Assembly (NCBI RefSeq): GCF_947486615.1
Contig: NZ_CANKUD010000003.1
Location: 186,001-250,000, forward strand
Source of the DNA: an uncultured Modestobacter sp.
GTDB lineage: Bacteria; Actinomycetota; Actinomycetes; Mycobacteriales; Geodermatophilaceae
Direction: 5' to 3'
Length of the DNA: 64,000 bases
A program made the translations under genes and the position numbers. Shown here in pieces: positions 15,669-24,600 of the stretch; position 1 is the first letter of the stretch, and each line of letters opens with the position of its first letter. The notes under the pieces are model-generated. The model was not told the origin of the DNA and searched no databases. It saw nothing but the letters and a program-made list of their open reading frames with translations.

Positions 15669-16502
15669 GTGCAGGTGGCGAGGGAGGCGCGGGGCCTGCT
15701 GGGGGCGGTACGGGGACGGCTGCGTGGCCGGGACACCGCGCTCATCGCCGCCGGGCTGACCTTCTACGCCGGGATCGCCGTCGTCCCGGCACTCGTGCTG
15801 TCGCTGGGGCTGACCAGCTGGGTGGCCGGTGCCGACACCGTGCACCGGCTGACCGACCGGCTGGTCCAGGTGCTGCCGCCCGAGCTGGGCGCCCCGGGCG
15901 CGGTGGCCCGGCTGGCTGAGGCCGGTACCGACCTCAGCCTGGTCGAGGCGCTGCTGACCCTGCTGCCGATCTCGCTGTACGGCGAGGGCCTGCGCCGGGC
16001 GCTGCTGCGGTTCAGCCCGGAGCACGACCGGTTCACCGCCTGGCGCGGCCGGCTGCTGGCGCTGCCGATGCTGCTGCTGGCCCCGCTGCTGATGTACCCG
16101 CTGCTGCTGGTCGCCGACCTGCTGGCCCGGCTGGCCGCCACCCCGGGGTTCGCCGCGGCGCTGGGCGGGTTCGCGGCCGGCTACTACGCGGTGCTGTTCG
16201 CCCTCACGTTCCCGCTGGTGTGGACCTTCCGGGTGGTCGCGGCCGGCCGGCTGCGCTGGCGGGCGGCGGTCGCCGGCGCGCTGTTCACCGCGGCCTCGCT
16301 GTCGGGGTTCCTGCAGGGGTTCGTGTTCTTCCTCGCCCTGCCGCTGGACCTGGGCGCGCCCTTCGGCGGGCTGACCGAGGTCGGCGGGGTGCTCGCCGTG
16401 GCGTTCTGGCTGTTCCTGCTGCAGTTCGTGGTGCTCTTCGGCTGGCTGGCCACCCAGGCGCTGGACGAGCGGATCACCCGCGGGACGCCGGCTCAGAGCT
16501 GA
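15669..16502 (+). CDS. YihY/BrkB-like integral membrane protein
   Basis: A 277-residue protein with about six membrane spans. GRDTALIAAGLTFYAGIAVV is the family's first helix region (x-A-A-x-L-T-F-Y-A). Later spans include LPMLLLAPLLMYPLLLVADL, AGYYAVLFALTFPLVWTFRV, FTAASLSGFLQGFVFFLALP and VAFWLFLLQFVVLFGWLATQ. The LRWRAAVAGALFTA loop is typical. YihY/BrkB proteins, once mistaken for RNase BN, have no settled function. Start GTG 15669. The last 10 bp overlap the convergent DUF1089 gene. Confidence 0.8.
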   Translation: MQVAREARGLLGAVRGRLRGRDTALIAAGLTFYAGIAVVPALVLSLGLTSWVAGADTVHRLTDRLVQVLPPELGAPGAVARLAEAGTDLSLVEALLTLLPISLYGEGLRRALLRFSPEHDRFTAWRGRLLALPMLLLAPLLMYPLLLVADLLARLAATPGFAAALGGFAAGYYAVLFALTFPLVWTFRVVAAGRLRWRAAVAGALFTAASLSGFLQGFVFFLALPLDLGAPFGGLTEVGGVLAVAFWLFLLQFVVLFGWLATQALDERITRGTPAQS

Positions 16503-17074
16503 CGGACGGCGGTGCCCGGGTAGTCGAGCACCAGCCCGGCCGGGTCGAACACCAGCTGGCAGCTGAAGTCCGACGCCGGGGACTTGTAGTGGTACTGCTG
16601 GTGCGGCCCGTCGTCGTGCAGCCGGGTGTAGGACTGCTCCAGCCGGTCGACGCCCAGGCCGACGGCGCGCACGAACGCCGCCGGGGCCGACGCGCGGCGG
16701 CCGACCGCCAGGGCCAGCCGGTGCACCGGCAGCGCGTTGGTCATCACCGAGCACTCCAGGTCGACGTCCTGGCAGCCGTCCAGGTCCGGGGCCGGCAGGC
16801 CGTCGACCAGCCACCGCGCGTCGCCGACCGCCTCCAGCACGGTGCTGCGCGGGCCGGCCGGGGAGCGCCCGGCGACCGCGGCCCGGCGGGTGGACCAGTC
16901 GCCGTCCAGGTCGAGCAGGTACTCCACCGTCCACGGCACGCCGTCGGTCACGGCGGTGGTGCAGCCGGCGACCTGGACACCGCCGGGGGTCCGCTGGAAG
17001 TGCACGACCTCGAAGCCGGTGCGCGCCTGGTGGTGGCGCCACGCGGCGGCGTACGGCAGCTCGGCGAAGGTCAC
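16493..17074 (-). CDS. Putative glycolipid-binding protein (DUF1089)
   Basis: The 193-residue product matches the DUF1089 pattern: TGFEVVHFQRTPGGVQVAGC, a VEYLLDLDGDWSTRR strand pair, LDGCQDVDLECSVMTNALPV and HRLALAVG. YTRLHDDGPHQQYHYKSPAS and FSCQLVFDPAGLVLDYPGTA follow. It is a beta-rich fold similar to lipoprotein carriers. The family is named for a proposed glycolipid-binding role, not shown experimentally for most members. GTG at 17074 gives the expected length. It overlaps the end of the YihY gene by 10 bp. Confidence 0.82.
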   Translation of the reverse strand: MTFAELPYAAAWRHHQARTGFEVVHFQRTPGGVQVAGCTTAVTDGVPWTVEYLLDLDGDWSTRRAAVAGRSPAGPRSTVLEAVGDARWLVDGLPAPDLDGCQDVDLECSVMTNALPVHRLALAVGRRASAPAAFVRAVGLGVDRLEQSYTRLHDDGPHQQYHYKSPASDFSCQLVFDPAGLVLDYPGTAVRQL

Positions 17075-17167
17075 GCGTGCGTCCCGTCCTCGGCTCGGCG
17101 GGAGGGCGCCCGCTCGGTGGGCTGGGCTACCCGGCGGTACGGCGGGGCACACCCCTGCTCAGGGTGG

Positions 17168-18022
17168 TCAGCCGGTGACCGGGTGCTCCTCGATCAGCCG
17201 GTCGCGCTGCTCGGCGACGTCCCAGGTGGGCTCGGGCAGCCGCGGGTCGAGCTCCTCGACCGTCTCCAGCAGCAGCCGGCCCACCGCCCAGTTGCGGTAC
17301 CACTTGCGGTCGGCCGGCACGACGTACCAGGGCGCGGTGCCGGTGCTGGTGCGGTCCAGCACCGTCTCGTAGGCGCGCTGGTAGGCCGGCCACAGCGCGC
17401 GGTCGTCGAGGTCGGCGGGGTCGAACTTCCACCGCTTGGCCGAGTCGTCGAGCCGGGCCAGCAGCCGCTGCTTCTGCTCCCACGGCGACAGGTGCAGGAA
17501 GACCTTGACCAGGGTGACGCCCTCATCGACGAGCTGCTGCTCGAACCGCACGATCTCCTTGTACCGCCGCTCGATGACCGCCGGCGTCGCCAGCTCGCGC
17601 ACCCGGCCGACCAGCACGTCCTCGTAGTGCGACCGGTCGAAGACGCCGAGCATCCCCGGCCCGGGCACCGCGCGACGCACCCGCCAGAGGAACCCGTGCC
17701 GCAGCTCCTCGGGCGTCGGCCGCTTGAAGCCGGCCACCGCGACACCCTGCGGCTGCACGGCGCCCACCACGTGCCGGACGACGCCGCCCTTGCCGCTGGT
17801 GTCCATCCCCTGCAGCACCAGCAGCACCCGGCGGCGGCCGCCGGTCACCCCCTCGGCGTACAGCTGCTCCTGCAGCTCGGCCAGCCGCCGCCCCTCGGCT
17901 GCCGCGACGTCCTTGGTGCGCTCCTTGTCGCCGGGGGCCTGCGGCGTCGACCGCGGGTCGAGATCGGCGAGGGCGACCGGGGCAGCGGGTGCGCGCAGCG
18001 CTGTGCGCAGGGAGTCGGCCAT
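17168..18022 (-). CDS. ppk2: Polyphosphate kinase 2 (PPK2)
   Basis: A 284-residue single-domain PPK2. The Walker A loop is VLQGMDTSGKGGVVRHV and the Walker B/lid region is GVFDRSHYEDVLVGRVR. RYKEIVRFEQQLVDEGVTLV, FLHLSPWEQKQRLLARLDD and RWKFDPADLDDR are family landmarks, with the lid Arg residues. APWYVVPADRKWYRNWAV closes the fold. PPK2 transfers phosphate between polyphosphate and nucleotides; which of AMP, ADP or GDP is preferred cannot be told here. ATG at 18022 is chosen over the GTG one codon earlier. It follows the helicase gene by 22 bp and is probably co-transcribed. Confidence 0.92.
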   Translation of the reverse strand: MADSLRTALRAPAAPVALADLDPRSTPQAPGDKERTKDVAAAEGRRLAELQEQLYAEGVTGGRRRVLLVLQGMDTSGKGGVVRHVVGAVQPQGVAVAGFKRPTPEELRHGFLWRVRRAVPGPGMLGVFDRSHYEDVLVGRVRELATPAVIERRYKEIVRFEQQLVDEGVTLVKVFLHLSPWEQKQRLLARLDDSAKRWKFDPADLDDRALWPAYQRAYETVLDRTSTGTAPWYVVPADRKWYRNWAVGRLLLETVEELDPRLPEPTWDVAEQRDRLIEEHPVTG

Positions 18023-18044
18023 CACCGCAGCCTAGGGACCCGCC

Positions 18045-20114
18045 TCAGCCGGCGAGCTGGGCCGGCAGCTGCTCCCGGTGCAGCACGACCAGCGTGCTCA
18101 CCGCCCGGGTGAGGACGACGTAGAGCCGGTGCAGCCCGCGCGGCTCGGCGGCGACGATCGCCGCCGGCTCCACGACCACGACCGCGTCGAACTCCAGGCC
18201 CTTGGCCAGGGTCGCCGGCACCACCGAGACGCGGGTGGTCTCCGCGCCGTCGTCGGTGAGCGCGGCGACGTCCAGGCCGGCGCCGACGAGGAGGTCGACC
18301 ACCTCGGCCACCGAGACGTCGGCGCAGACGACGCCGGTCGAGCCCTCCCCTGCCGCCAGCTCCCGGACCACCTCCACCAGCGGCTCGGCTAGCAGCGCCA
18401 CCGGCCGCAGCCGCAGCGAGCCCGGCTCCCGGCGCACCGCGGTGGCCTGACCCAGGCCGGGAGCGAGCGAGGGCAGCAGCCGGTTGGCGAAGTCGAGCAC
18501 CTCCCCGGGCACCCGGTAACCGCGGGTCAGCGGGCGCACGACGGTGTCCGGGCGGCCCAGCGCGGTCAGCGTCTGCGACCAGTCGGCCACCGACCAGGGG
18601 CTGGTGGCCTGGGCCAGGTCGCCGAGCACGGTCAGCGACCCGGCGGCCAGCCGGCGGGCGATCGCCCGGCACTGCATCGGGGAGAGGTCCTGCGCCTCGT
18701 CGACGACCACGTGCCCGTAGCCGGGCGTCCGCTCCAGCATCCCGGCCACCTCGTCGACCAGCACGGCGTCGGCCGGGGTCCAGCGGGCGGCCCGCACCGA
18801 GCGCGGCGGCTTCGGCCAGTGCAGCAGCGCCTGCTCCTCCGCGGTGAGCACGCCGTTCGCCGCCCGGGCCAGCCGCTCGGGGTCGGTGAACAGGTCGTGC
18901 ACCAGCCCGGCGGCGTCCACCGCGGGCCAGACGGCGTCGCAGAAGGCGCGCACCTCGGCGCTGCGGGCGCACCGGCGGGTCTCGGCGTCCGTCGGGCTGC
19001 CGCCGCCGGCCTCCTTGAGCCGGCGGGCGTACTCGGCCAGCCCCATGGCCAGCCGCTCCCGGCCGGCCGCGTAGTGCACCAGCTGCTGCTCGTCGACGCC
19101 GCTGGTGCCGGCGCGGCGCAGGTCGTCGACGAAGCGCTTGAGCCGGTCCTCCCCGATCCGGTACTTCCGGCCCGACAGCGTCACCTGCACCGACTCCACC
19201 GGCTTGCGGACGCCGCTCCACAGCGCCCGCCGCAGCACGTCGGCCAGCCGCGGGTCGCCCTTGAGGACGGCGACCTCCGGAGCGTCCTGCGCCCGCACCG
19301 TCACCCGCGCGGTGAGGCTCTCCACCGTCGCCTGGTCGACCTCCACCTCGCCGAGCGCGGGCAGCACCTGCTCGATGTAGCGGAGGAAGGCCTTGTTCGG
19401 CCCGACGACCAGCACGCCGGTGCGGGCCAGCTGCTCGCCGTGGGTGTAGAGCAGGTAGGCGGCCCGGTGCAGCCCGACCGCGGTCTTGCCGGTGCCCGGT
19501 GCGCCCTGCACGCAGATCGACTCGGTCAGCGGAGCCCGGACGATGTCGTCCTGGTCGGGCTGGATGGTGGCCACGATGTCGCGCATCGGGCCGCTGCGCG
19601 GGCGCTCGATCTCCTGCCGCAGGATGTCGCCGGTACCGCCGTCGTCCTCGCCCTCGGCGAGGTGCTCGTCCTCGTAGCTGGTGAGCGCGCCCTCGGCGAA
19701 GCCGAACCGGCGCCGGCGGGCCAGGCCCTGCGGTTCGGTGGCGCTGGCCTGGTAGAACGGCCGGCTCATCGGCGCCCGCCAGTCGATCACCACCGGGTCA
19801 CCGGCGGCGTCCCGGACGTGCCGGCGGCCGATGTGGAAGGTCTCCGCCACCCCGTCCGGCCCGGACCCGGCGGCGCCGTCGGTGCGGCCGAAGAACGCCG
19901 GGACGCCGGGGTCGTGGGCCAGCGAGCGGAGCCGCTCGGCGCGGGCGGCGCCCAGCCGCTCGGAGGCCCAGGCGTCGACGCCGGCGTCGGCGGTCGAGAC
20001 CGCGGCGGAGCGCATCTGGGTGAGGCAGTCGGCGGCGCGGAGCAGGTGGTCGCGCTCAGCGGCGAGGACGGGGTCGGCGGTGGTCTGGGTTCCTTCGGCG
20101 GCGGCAGCAGACAC
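18045..20114 (-). CDS. HelD/HelR-family superfamily 1 helicase-like ATPase (RNA polymerase recycling)
   Basis: A 689-residue UvrD/Rep-like ATPase. Walker A is CVQGAPGTGKTAVGLHRAAY, Walker B is VVVDEAQDLSPMQCRAI, and motif III is LTVLGDLAQATSPW. The C-terminal motifs include RGYRVPGEVLDFANRLLPSL and VVPATLAKGLEFDAVVVVEP, then LHRLYVVLTRAVSTLVVLHR. An N-terminal helical arm of about 150 residues (AAERDHLLRAADCLTQM, DPVVIDWRAPMSRPFYQASA) is what separates HelD/HelR from DNA-repair UvrD. Such proteins pull stalled RNA polymerase from DNA, and HelR can displace rifamycin. I found no rifamycin-associated element upstream, so induction by the drug is not indicated. Confidence 0.88.
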   Translation of the reverse strand: MSAAAAEGTQTTADPVLAAERDHLLRAADCLTQMRSAAVSTADAGVDAWASERLGAARAERLRSLAHDPGVPAFFGRTDGAAGSGPDGVAETFHIGRRHVRDAAGDPVVIDWRAPMSRPFYQASATEPQGLARRRRFGFAEGALTSYEDEHLAEGEDDGGTGDILRQEIERPRSGPMRDIVATIQPDQDDIVRAPLTESICVQGAPGTGKTAVGLHRAAYLLYTHGEQLARTGVLVVGPNKAFLRYIEQVLPALGEVEVDQATVESLTARVTVRAQDAPEVAVLKGDPRLADVLRRALWSGVRKPVESVQVTLSGRKYRIGEDRLKRFVDDLRRAGTSGVDEQQLVHYAAGRERLAMGLAEYARRLKEAGGGSPTDAETRRCARSAEVRAFCDAVWPAVDAAGLVHDLFTDPERLARAANGVLTAEEQALLHWPKPPRSVRAARWTPADAVLVDEVAGMLERTPGYGHVVVDEAQDLSPMQCRAIARRLAAGSLTVLGDLAQATSPWSVADWSQTLTALGRPDTVVRPLTRGYRVPGEVLDFANRLLPSLAPGLGQATAVRREPGSLRLRPVALLAEPLVEVVRELAAGEGSTGVVCADVSVAEVVDLLVGAGLDVAALTDDGAETTRVSVVPATLAKGLEFDAVVVVEPAAIVAAEPRGLHRLYVVLTRAVSTLVVLHREQLPAQLAG

Positions 20115-20214
20115 GGTCGGAGGACGTTACGCGCGGCCGGCGAGCAGGCCAACCGACTTCCCGGCCGACGCGCCGAGGATGGTTAGACCCCGGGGTTCCG
20201 GATCATCCACAGGC

Positions 20215-20946
20215 ATGGCCAGTGACTCCGCTCTGCCCCCAGTCATCGGGGCGATCGCCGACGACCGGGACGGGACGCCCCTCGGCACGGTCACCGCCGT
20301 CTTCCTGGACGACGTGACCGGGCAGCCCACCTGGGTCGGGCTGACCCCGGGCCTGCACGCACACCCCGACACCGACGAGGTGCCGGTCATCGCACCGGTC
20401 GCCGGTGTCGACTTCACCGACGGGCGGCTCCGGCTGCCCGTCTCCGCGGCCGCCGTCGGGGCAGCGCCCCGGGTGGCGCAGCCCGACCGGCTCACCCCGG
20501 CCGAGGAGACCACCCTGCGGGCGCACTACGCCGGCACCCGCCCCTCAGCCTCGTCCGGGACAGCGTCGGACGGCGCGATGACCCGCGCCGAGGAGCAGCT
20601 GGACGTGGCCACGGTCGTGGAGCCGTGGACCCGCGCGGTGCTCCGGATCGAGGAGGTCACCGAGGAGGTCATGGTGCCGGTGACCGTGACCCGGCAGCGC
20701 GCCCGGATCGAGCACCTGCCGTTGACTTCTCGCGACAGCGCCCGGGACGCCGGCGCCCCGGGCACCCAGCGGGAGACCAGCACCGGCGGGTGGGTGACCC
20801 TCTACGCCGACGAGCCGGTGGTCACCGTCGAGCGGCGGCCGGCGGAGCGGGTGCGGCTGGCCACCTCGTGGGTCACCGAGCAGACCACCGTCTCCGACCA
20901 GCTCCGCAAGGAGCAGGTCGAACTGACCACCACCGACACCGTCTGA
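20215..20946 (+). CDS. PRC-barrel and DUF2382 stress-type protein
   Basis: A 243-residue protein in two parts. Residues about 8-80 resemble a PRC-barrel (VIGAIADDRDGTPLGTVTAV, FLDDVTGQPTWVGLTPGLHA). The C-terminal DUF2382 domain has RAEEQLDVATVVEPWTRAVL, EVTEEVMVPVTVTRQRARIE and VTLYADEPVVTVERRPAERV, ending VTEQTTVSDQLRKEQVELTT. DUF2382 proteins (YsnF-like) are common stress-response proteins in actinobacteria; the biochemical role is unknown. ATG at 20215 places the barrel at the N-terminus. It is divergent from the HelD-like gene with a 100-bp gap. Confidence 0.85.
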   Translation: MASDSALPPVIGAIADDRDGTPLGTVTAVFLDDVTGQPTWVGLTPGLHAHPDTDEVPVIAPVAGVDFTDGRLRLPVSAAAVGAAPRVAQPDRLTPAEETTLRAHYAGTRPSASSGTASDGAMTRAEEQLDVATVVEPWTRAVLRIEEVTEEVMVPVTVTRQRARIEHLPLTSRDSARDAGAPGTQRETSTGGWVTLYADEPVVTVERRPAERVRLATSWVTEQTTVSDQLRKEQVELTTTDTV

Positions 20947-21289
20947 ACCGAGACGACCAGTCTTGTGCCGACAGCTGTCGACCCCCAGGACCGCGTCCGG
21001 GGCCACCGGCGATCACCTGTCAACTCGACCGATCTCCGCGTCACCGACCTGCACTCACCACTAGTTCTTGCTAGTTCCGAGGTTGGCAATGACGGGGCTC
21101 GCGACGCGCCGACCGACGTCAAGCACCCGTCGAGGTCTCGAGTAATCGCCACCTGTCCACCCTTCACTCAGGGTGTTGCAAGCACCGCCTGAAGCCAACA
21201 CTTGAAATCAGGCCTCGCGGTCGAAGGTGTGCGCACCCGCGCGTCCGTTGGCGTTCCAGATGGGCAGGTAGAACTCGAGCAGAGCAGGA
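20947..21289. other. Gene-poor stretch of lower GC at the edge of the RHS locus
   Basis: These 343 bp have no convincing complete gene. A perfect 12-bp palindrome (CGACAGCTGTCG, 20969-20980) follows the DUF2382 stop, and there is a direct repeat ctagttct/ctagttcc near 21062-21078. Base composition is visibly less GC-rich than in neighbouring genes. The right part contains the stop-ended open stretch described separately at 21208-21297. Confidence 0.5.
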
Positions 21290-21297
21290 TCAAGGTG
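21208..21297 (-). pseudogene. Possible 3' remnant of a lost gene
   Basis: Read on the minus strand, this encodes HLDPALLEFYLPIWNANGRA followed by GAHTFDREA and a stop. It has no start codon, and an in-frame stop lies just upstream. The composition looks protein-like, so it may be the tail of a displaced gene or an older toxin or immunity cassette. It lies in a different frame from the small membrane protein immediately upstream. The family is unrecognised. Confidence 0.3.
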
Positions 21298-21646
21298 CCG
21301 AGCCTCTCCGCGACGCTGCCATCAGCAGCACCGTGAGAGCGATCGCTGCCGCGACAGCCAGCACTGCACCAATGAACTGAGCCGCTCCGCCATCCGCCTT
21401 GAGTGCAACCGTGACACCCACGCCAAGGGCCACCAGGGGGACGAGTGTGGAGACCAGGATGGCCACTCGAGGCCACCCTTTGGGCACTGGTTCGCTCGGG
21501 ACTGCGGGAGCTAAAAGCACTAGCACCGCGATTCCCATCACCAGTACACCAGTCACCACCACAGACCACTCTTGCGCGAGCAGACCAAATACCGCACCCA
21601 CTGCTGCTAGCGCAGCAGCTATCGCTATAGCAAATCGGGAACTCAT
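21290..21646 (-). CDS. Small four-helix membrane protein, candidate immunity partner of the RHS tip
   Basis: A 118-residue protein with four hydrophobic spans: FAIAIAAALAAVGAVFGLLA, VVVTGVLVMGIAVLVLLAPA, VAILVSTLVPLVALGVGVTV and FIGAVLAVAAAIALTVLLMA. No named family is evident. The ATG at 21646 follows GAGAGGATGAG. It starts 13 bp after the RHS stop, so it is very likely on the same transcript. A small, AT-richer gene directly behind an RHS C-terminal tip is the classic place for an immunity gene. An inner-membrane immunity protein would suit a membrane-acting toxin. That role is inferred from position and hydrophobicity alone. Confidence 0.7.
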   Translation of the reverse strand: MSSRFAIAIAAALAAVGAVFGLLAQEWSVVVTGVLVMGIAVLVLLAPAVPSEPVPKGWPRVAILVSTLVPLVALGVGVTVALKADGGAAQFIGAVLAVAAAIALTVLLMAASRRGSAP

Positions 21647-21659
21647 CTCATCCTCTCGA

Positions 21660-24600
21660 TCAGAAGCACTGGTCGAGAACGAGAAGGTCCGACCCTATGG
21701 AAGTCGCCCCCAGGCTAGCGACCGCAACGTAAGCACCAGCCGATGCTCCTAGAGTGAACGGGGCCGCCGCGAATGCCCCTAGTGCTCCAACCGCGACGAG
21801 GCTTGTACCCAAGCATCCCAGGAAGCTTTCGCCAGTCGGATCCACATAGTTGACAGGATTTCCACCAGCGTATTCGTAGCGGTTGGCGCGGGTGGGGTCG
21901 GCGAGGGTTTCGAGGGCGTCTTGTTGGGTGAAGCGGCCGGTGTTGGGGTCGTACCAGCGCTGGCCGAACTTGATGAGGTTGCTGGTGTAGTCGTAGGTGC
22001 CGCCGGCGTAGCGGAAGGGGTTGACCCGGACGACGCCGGTGCTGGGGGAGGCGGCGATGGTGACTTCGCCGGAGGGGTCGTAGTCGTAGAGCCCGGTGGT
22101 GTTGCCGTCCTGGTTGATCAGGGCAGTGGTGGAGCCCAGGCCGTCTTCGGCGTAGTAGTGCGTCTGGCCGGTGAACGCCCGGATCGCGACGGGTGTGCCG
22201 TTGGGGTCGTGAGCGATGTAGGAGGTGCCGCCCTCGGCGTTGTATGCCCCGATGAGGGGCAGGCCGTTGGCGTCGTTGCGTCCGTAGGTGATGGTCCGGG
22301 TGTCACCGGGCTTGGCCATGGTGAGCATCTCGACCTGGTTGGTGCCGGCGTAGCTGTAGGTCGCCCGGCCGGCGGCACTCTCACGCTGGGTCATCTGCTC
22401 GGTGGCGTTGTAGGTGATCGTGCCCAGCTCTGGGGAGGAGGTCGTGTTGCCGGATTCGTCGTGGGCGTAGCCGGTCATGGTGAGCTGGTCGGCTGCGTTG
22501 ACGGTCTGGGTGTCGACGACGGCACCGTTCTTGGTCTGCTGGGTGCGGTTGCCGTTGACGTCGTAGCTGTAGGTGAAGGTGTCTCCGCCGGGGGTGGTGG
22601 CGGAGGTGAGCCGGTTGGCGGTGTCGTAGCAGTAGGTGGTGGTCAGCCCGGTGGTGTGGTCGGTCATCGACTGCCGCAGGGCGGTGTCGGTGCCTTCGGG
22701 CTGGCCGCCGCTGCACGCGGTGCCGTTGGAGGCGTAGGTGTAGGAGAGGTCGCTGGGCCGGGTGGCGTCGTTGGAGGTGCCTGACCAGGGGTTGGAGGTC
22801 GAGGTCCACACCCGGGCCACGCGGCCGGCCGCGTCGTAGTCGGTGCGGGTGTGTGCGGCCCAGCGGGTGTGGCCGGCGTTGACGTTGGTCCAGGTGTCGG
22901 TGCGGCGGCCGTCGGCGTCGTACCCGAAGTCGATGAGCTGGTTGTTGGGCAGCGTCATCCGGGTGACGAGGTTGCGGTGGTCGTAGGCGTAGGTGGTGGT
23001 GCCGCCGGGGTCGGTGGCGGTGACCAGGTTGCCGGTCTTGTCGTAGCTGTACTCGAGGGTCAGGTCGTTCATCGAGTGCACCCGGGAGGTGAGCCGGCCC
23101 AGCGGGTCGTAGCTCATGGTGGTGGCGCCCGAGGGGTCCAGGCGCGAGGTGAGCCGGCCGGCGTCGTCGTAGTCGTAGGTGACGGCGCCGCCGCCGTTGC
23201 TGGTGGCGGTCTTGGTGAGCCGGTCCAGGGCGTCGTAGGTGTAGGTCTGGGTGATCCCTCGCCCGGAGGTGTAGGTGCGCATCCGGCCGAACTCGTCGTA
23301 GGCGTAGGCGCGGGCTTCCAGGGTGCTGTCGGCCGGCGGGGTGATGCCGGTCAGCTGCTTGTTGGCGTCGTAGGTGTAGCTGGTGACCGCACCCGACGGG
23401 CTGGTGGCGGTGGCCACGGTGCCGTCGGTGTTGTAGGTGACCGTGGCCTGCACGCCGTCGGCGTTGGCCGCCGACAGCCGGTTGCCGGCGCCGCTGTAGG
23501 TGTAGGTGGAGGCGTTGCCCTGGGCGTCGGTGCCACTGGAGGGCTGGAACTGGGCGGGGCCGCTGTTGCCGTAGCTGAACGAAGAGGTGGCCCCGGTCGC
23601 GCCGGTGACCCCGGTGAGTGACTCCCCGCTGTTGACTGCGGCGTCGTAGCCGAAGCTGGTGGAACCGGCCGAGTCGCTGGCGCTGGCCACGTCCAGCAGC
23701 GGGGTGTAGCTGGCCTCCCGGACGTTGCCGGTGGGGTCGGTGGCCTTGGCGATGAGCTTCATGCCGTCGGTGGTGTGCTCGTAGCTGGTGTGCGGCACCT
23801 TGGTCGCGTCACCACCCTGGCCGGTGTTCGGGTCGGCCATCGCGGTGGCGGTGTCGCTGTAGGTGAACCGGGTCACCGCCGGCACTCCGGCCTCGCCGGT
23901 GGGCTGGGTGATGGTCAGCACCCGGCCGAGGCCGTCATAGGTGAAGCGGGTGACCGCTCCGCCGGGGGCGGTGACGGCGTTGAGGTTGCCCTGGCTGCCG
24001 TGGTCGAAGCGGGTGACCCGGCCGAGGGCGTCGGTGATCGAGGCCAGCTGGCCGGCGCTGTTGTAGGAGTAGCTGGCCCACCGGGGACTGCCGCCCCGCT
24101 CGTACTGCGGGTTCTGCTGGATCCGGGTGATGCGCTTGCTGCCGGAGGCGGTGCTGACCTTCAGGGTGCGGGCGGTCACCGGCCCGGAGTCGCCGACGAT
24201 GGAGGTGAGTGCGGCGCCGTTGTAGGTGAAGGTGGTGGCGTTGCCGTTGCGGTCGGTGAGCGCGGTGAGCTGGCCGGCGGCGTTGAACGTCCGCTTGTCG
24301 GCCGAGGCGTGGTCGGTCAGCGTCCACCCGGCGCGACTGTTGCCGGTCAGGGTCATCTTGAACCCGGCCGGGGAGGAGTAGGTGTCACCGCCGGCGGGGA
24401 GGAACACCCCGGTCAGCCCGTTGTCGCCGTAGTAGGTGACCGCCCCGGTGATGCCCTCGTGGCGCAGGTACACATCCGAGCCGGTGGACAGCCGCCAGCC
24501 CGAGCTCAGCGAGGTCGAGAACCTCGTGCCGGCCCGACTGGTGCTGTTGTAGACCGAGCCCACCGACAGGTCCCCGGCCACGCGGGGAACGGTGAGCTGC

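Noticed and set aside
20115-20214. Rifamycin-associated element upstream of the HelD-like gene
   Set aside because: No GGGGCTT...AAGCCCC-like inverted repeat is present in this gap.
22000-24600. Repetitive DNA in the RHS gene as a tandem repeat array or CRISPR
   Set aside because: The repeats are divergent YD protein repeats of about 20 residues, not identical DNA repeats with spacers.
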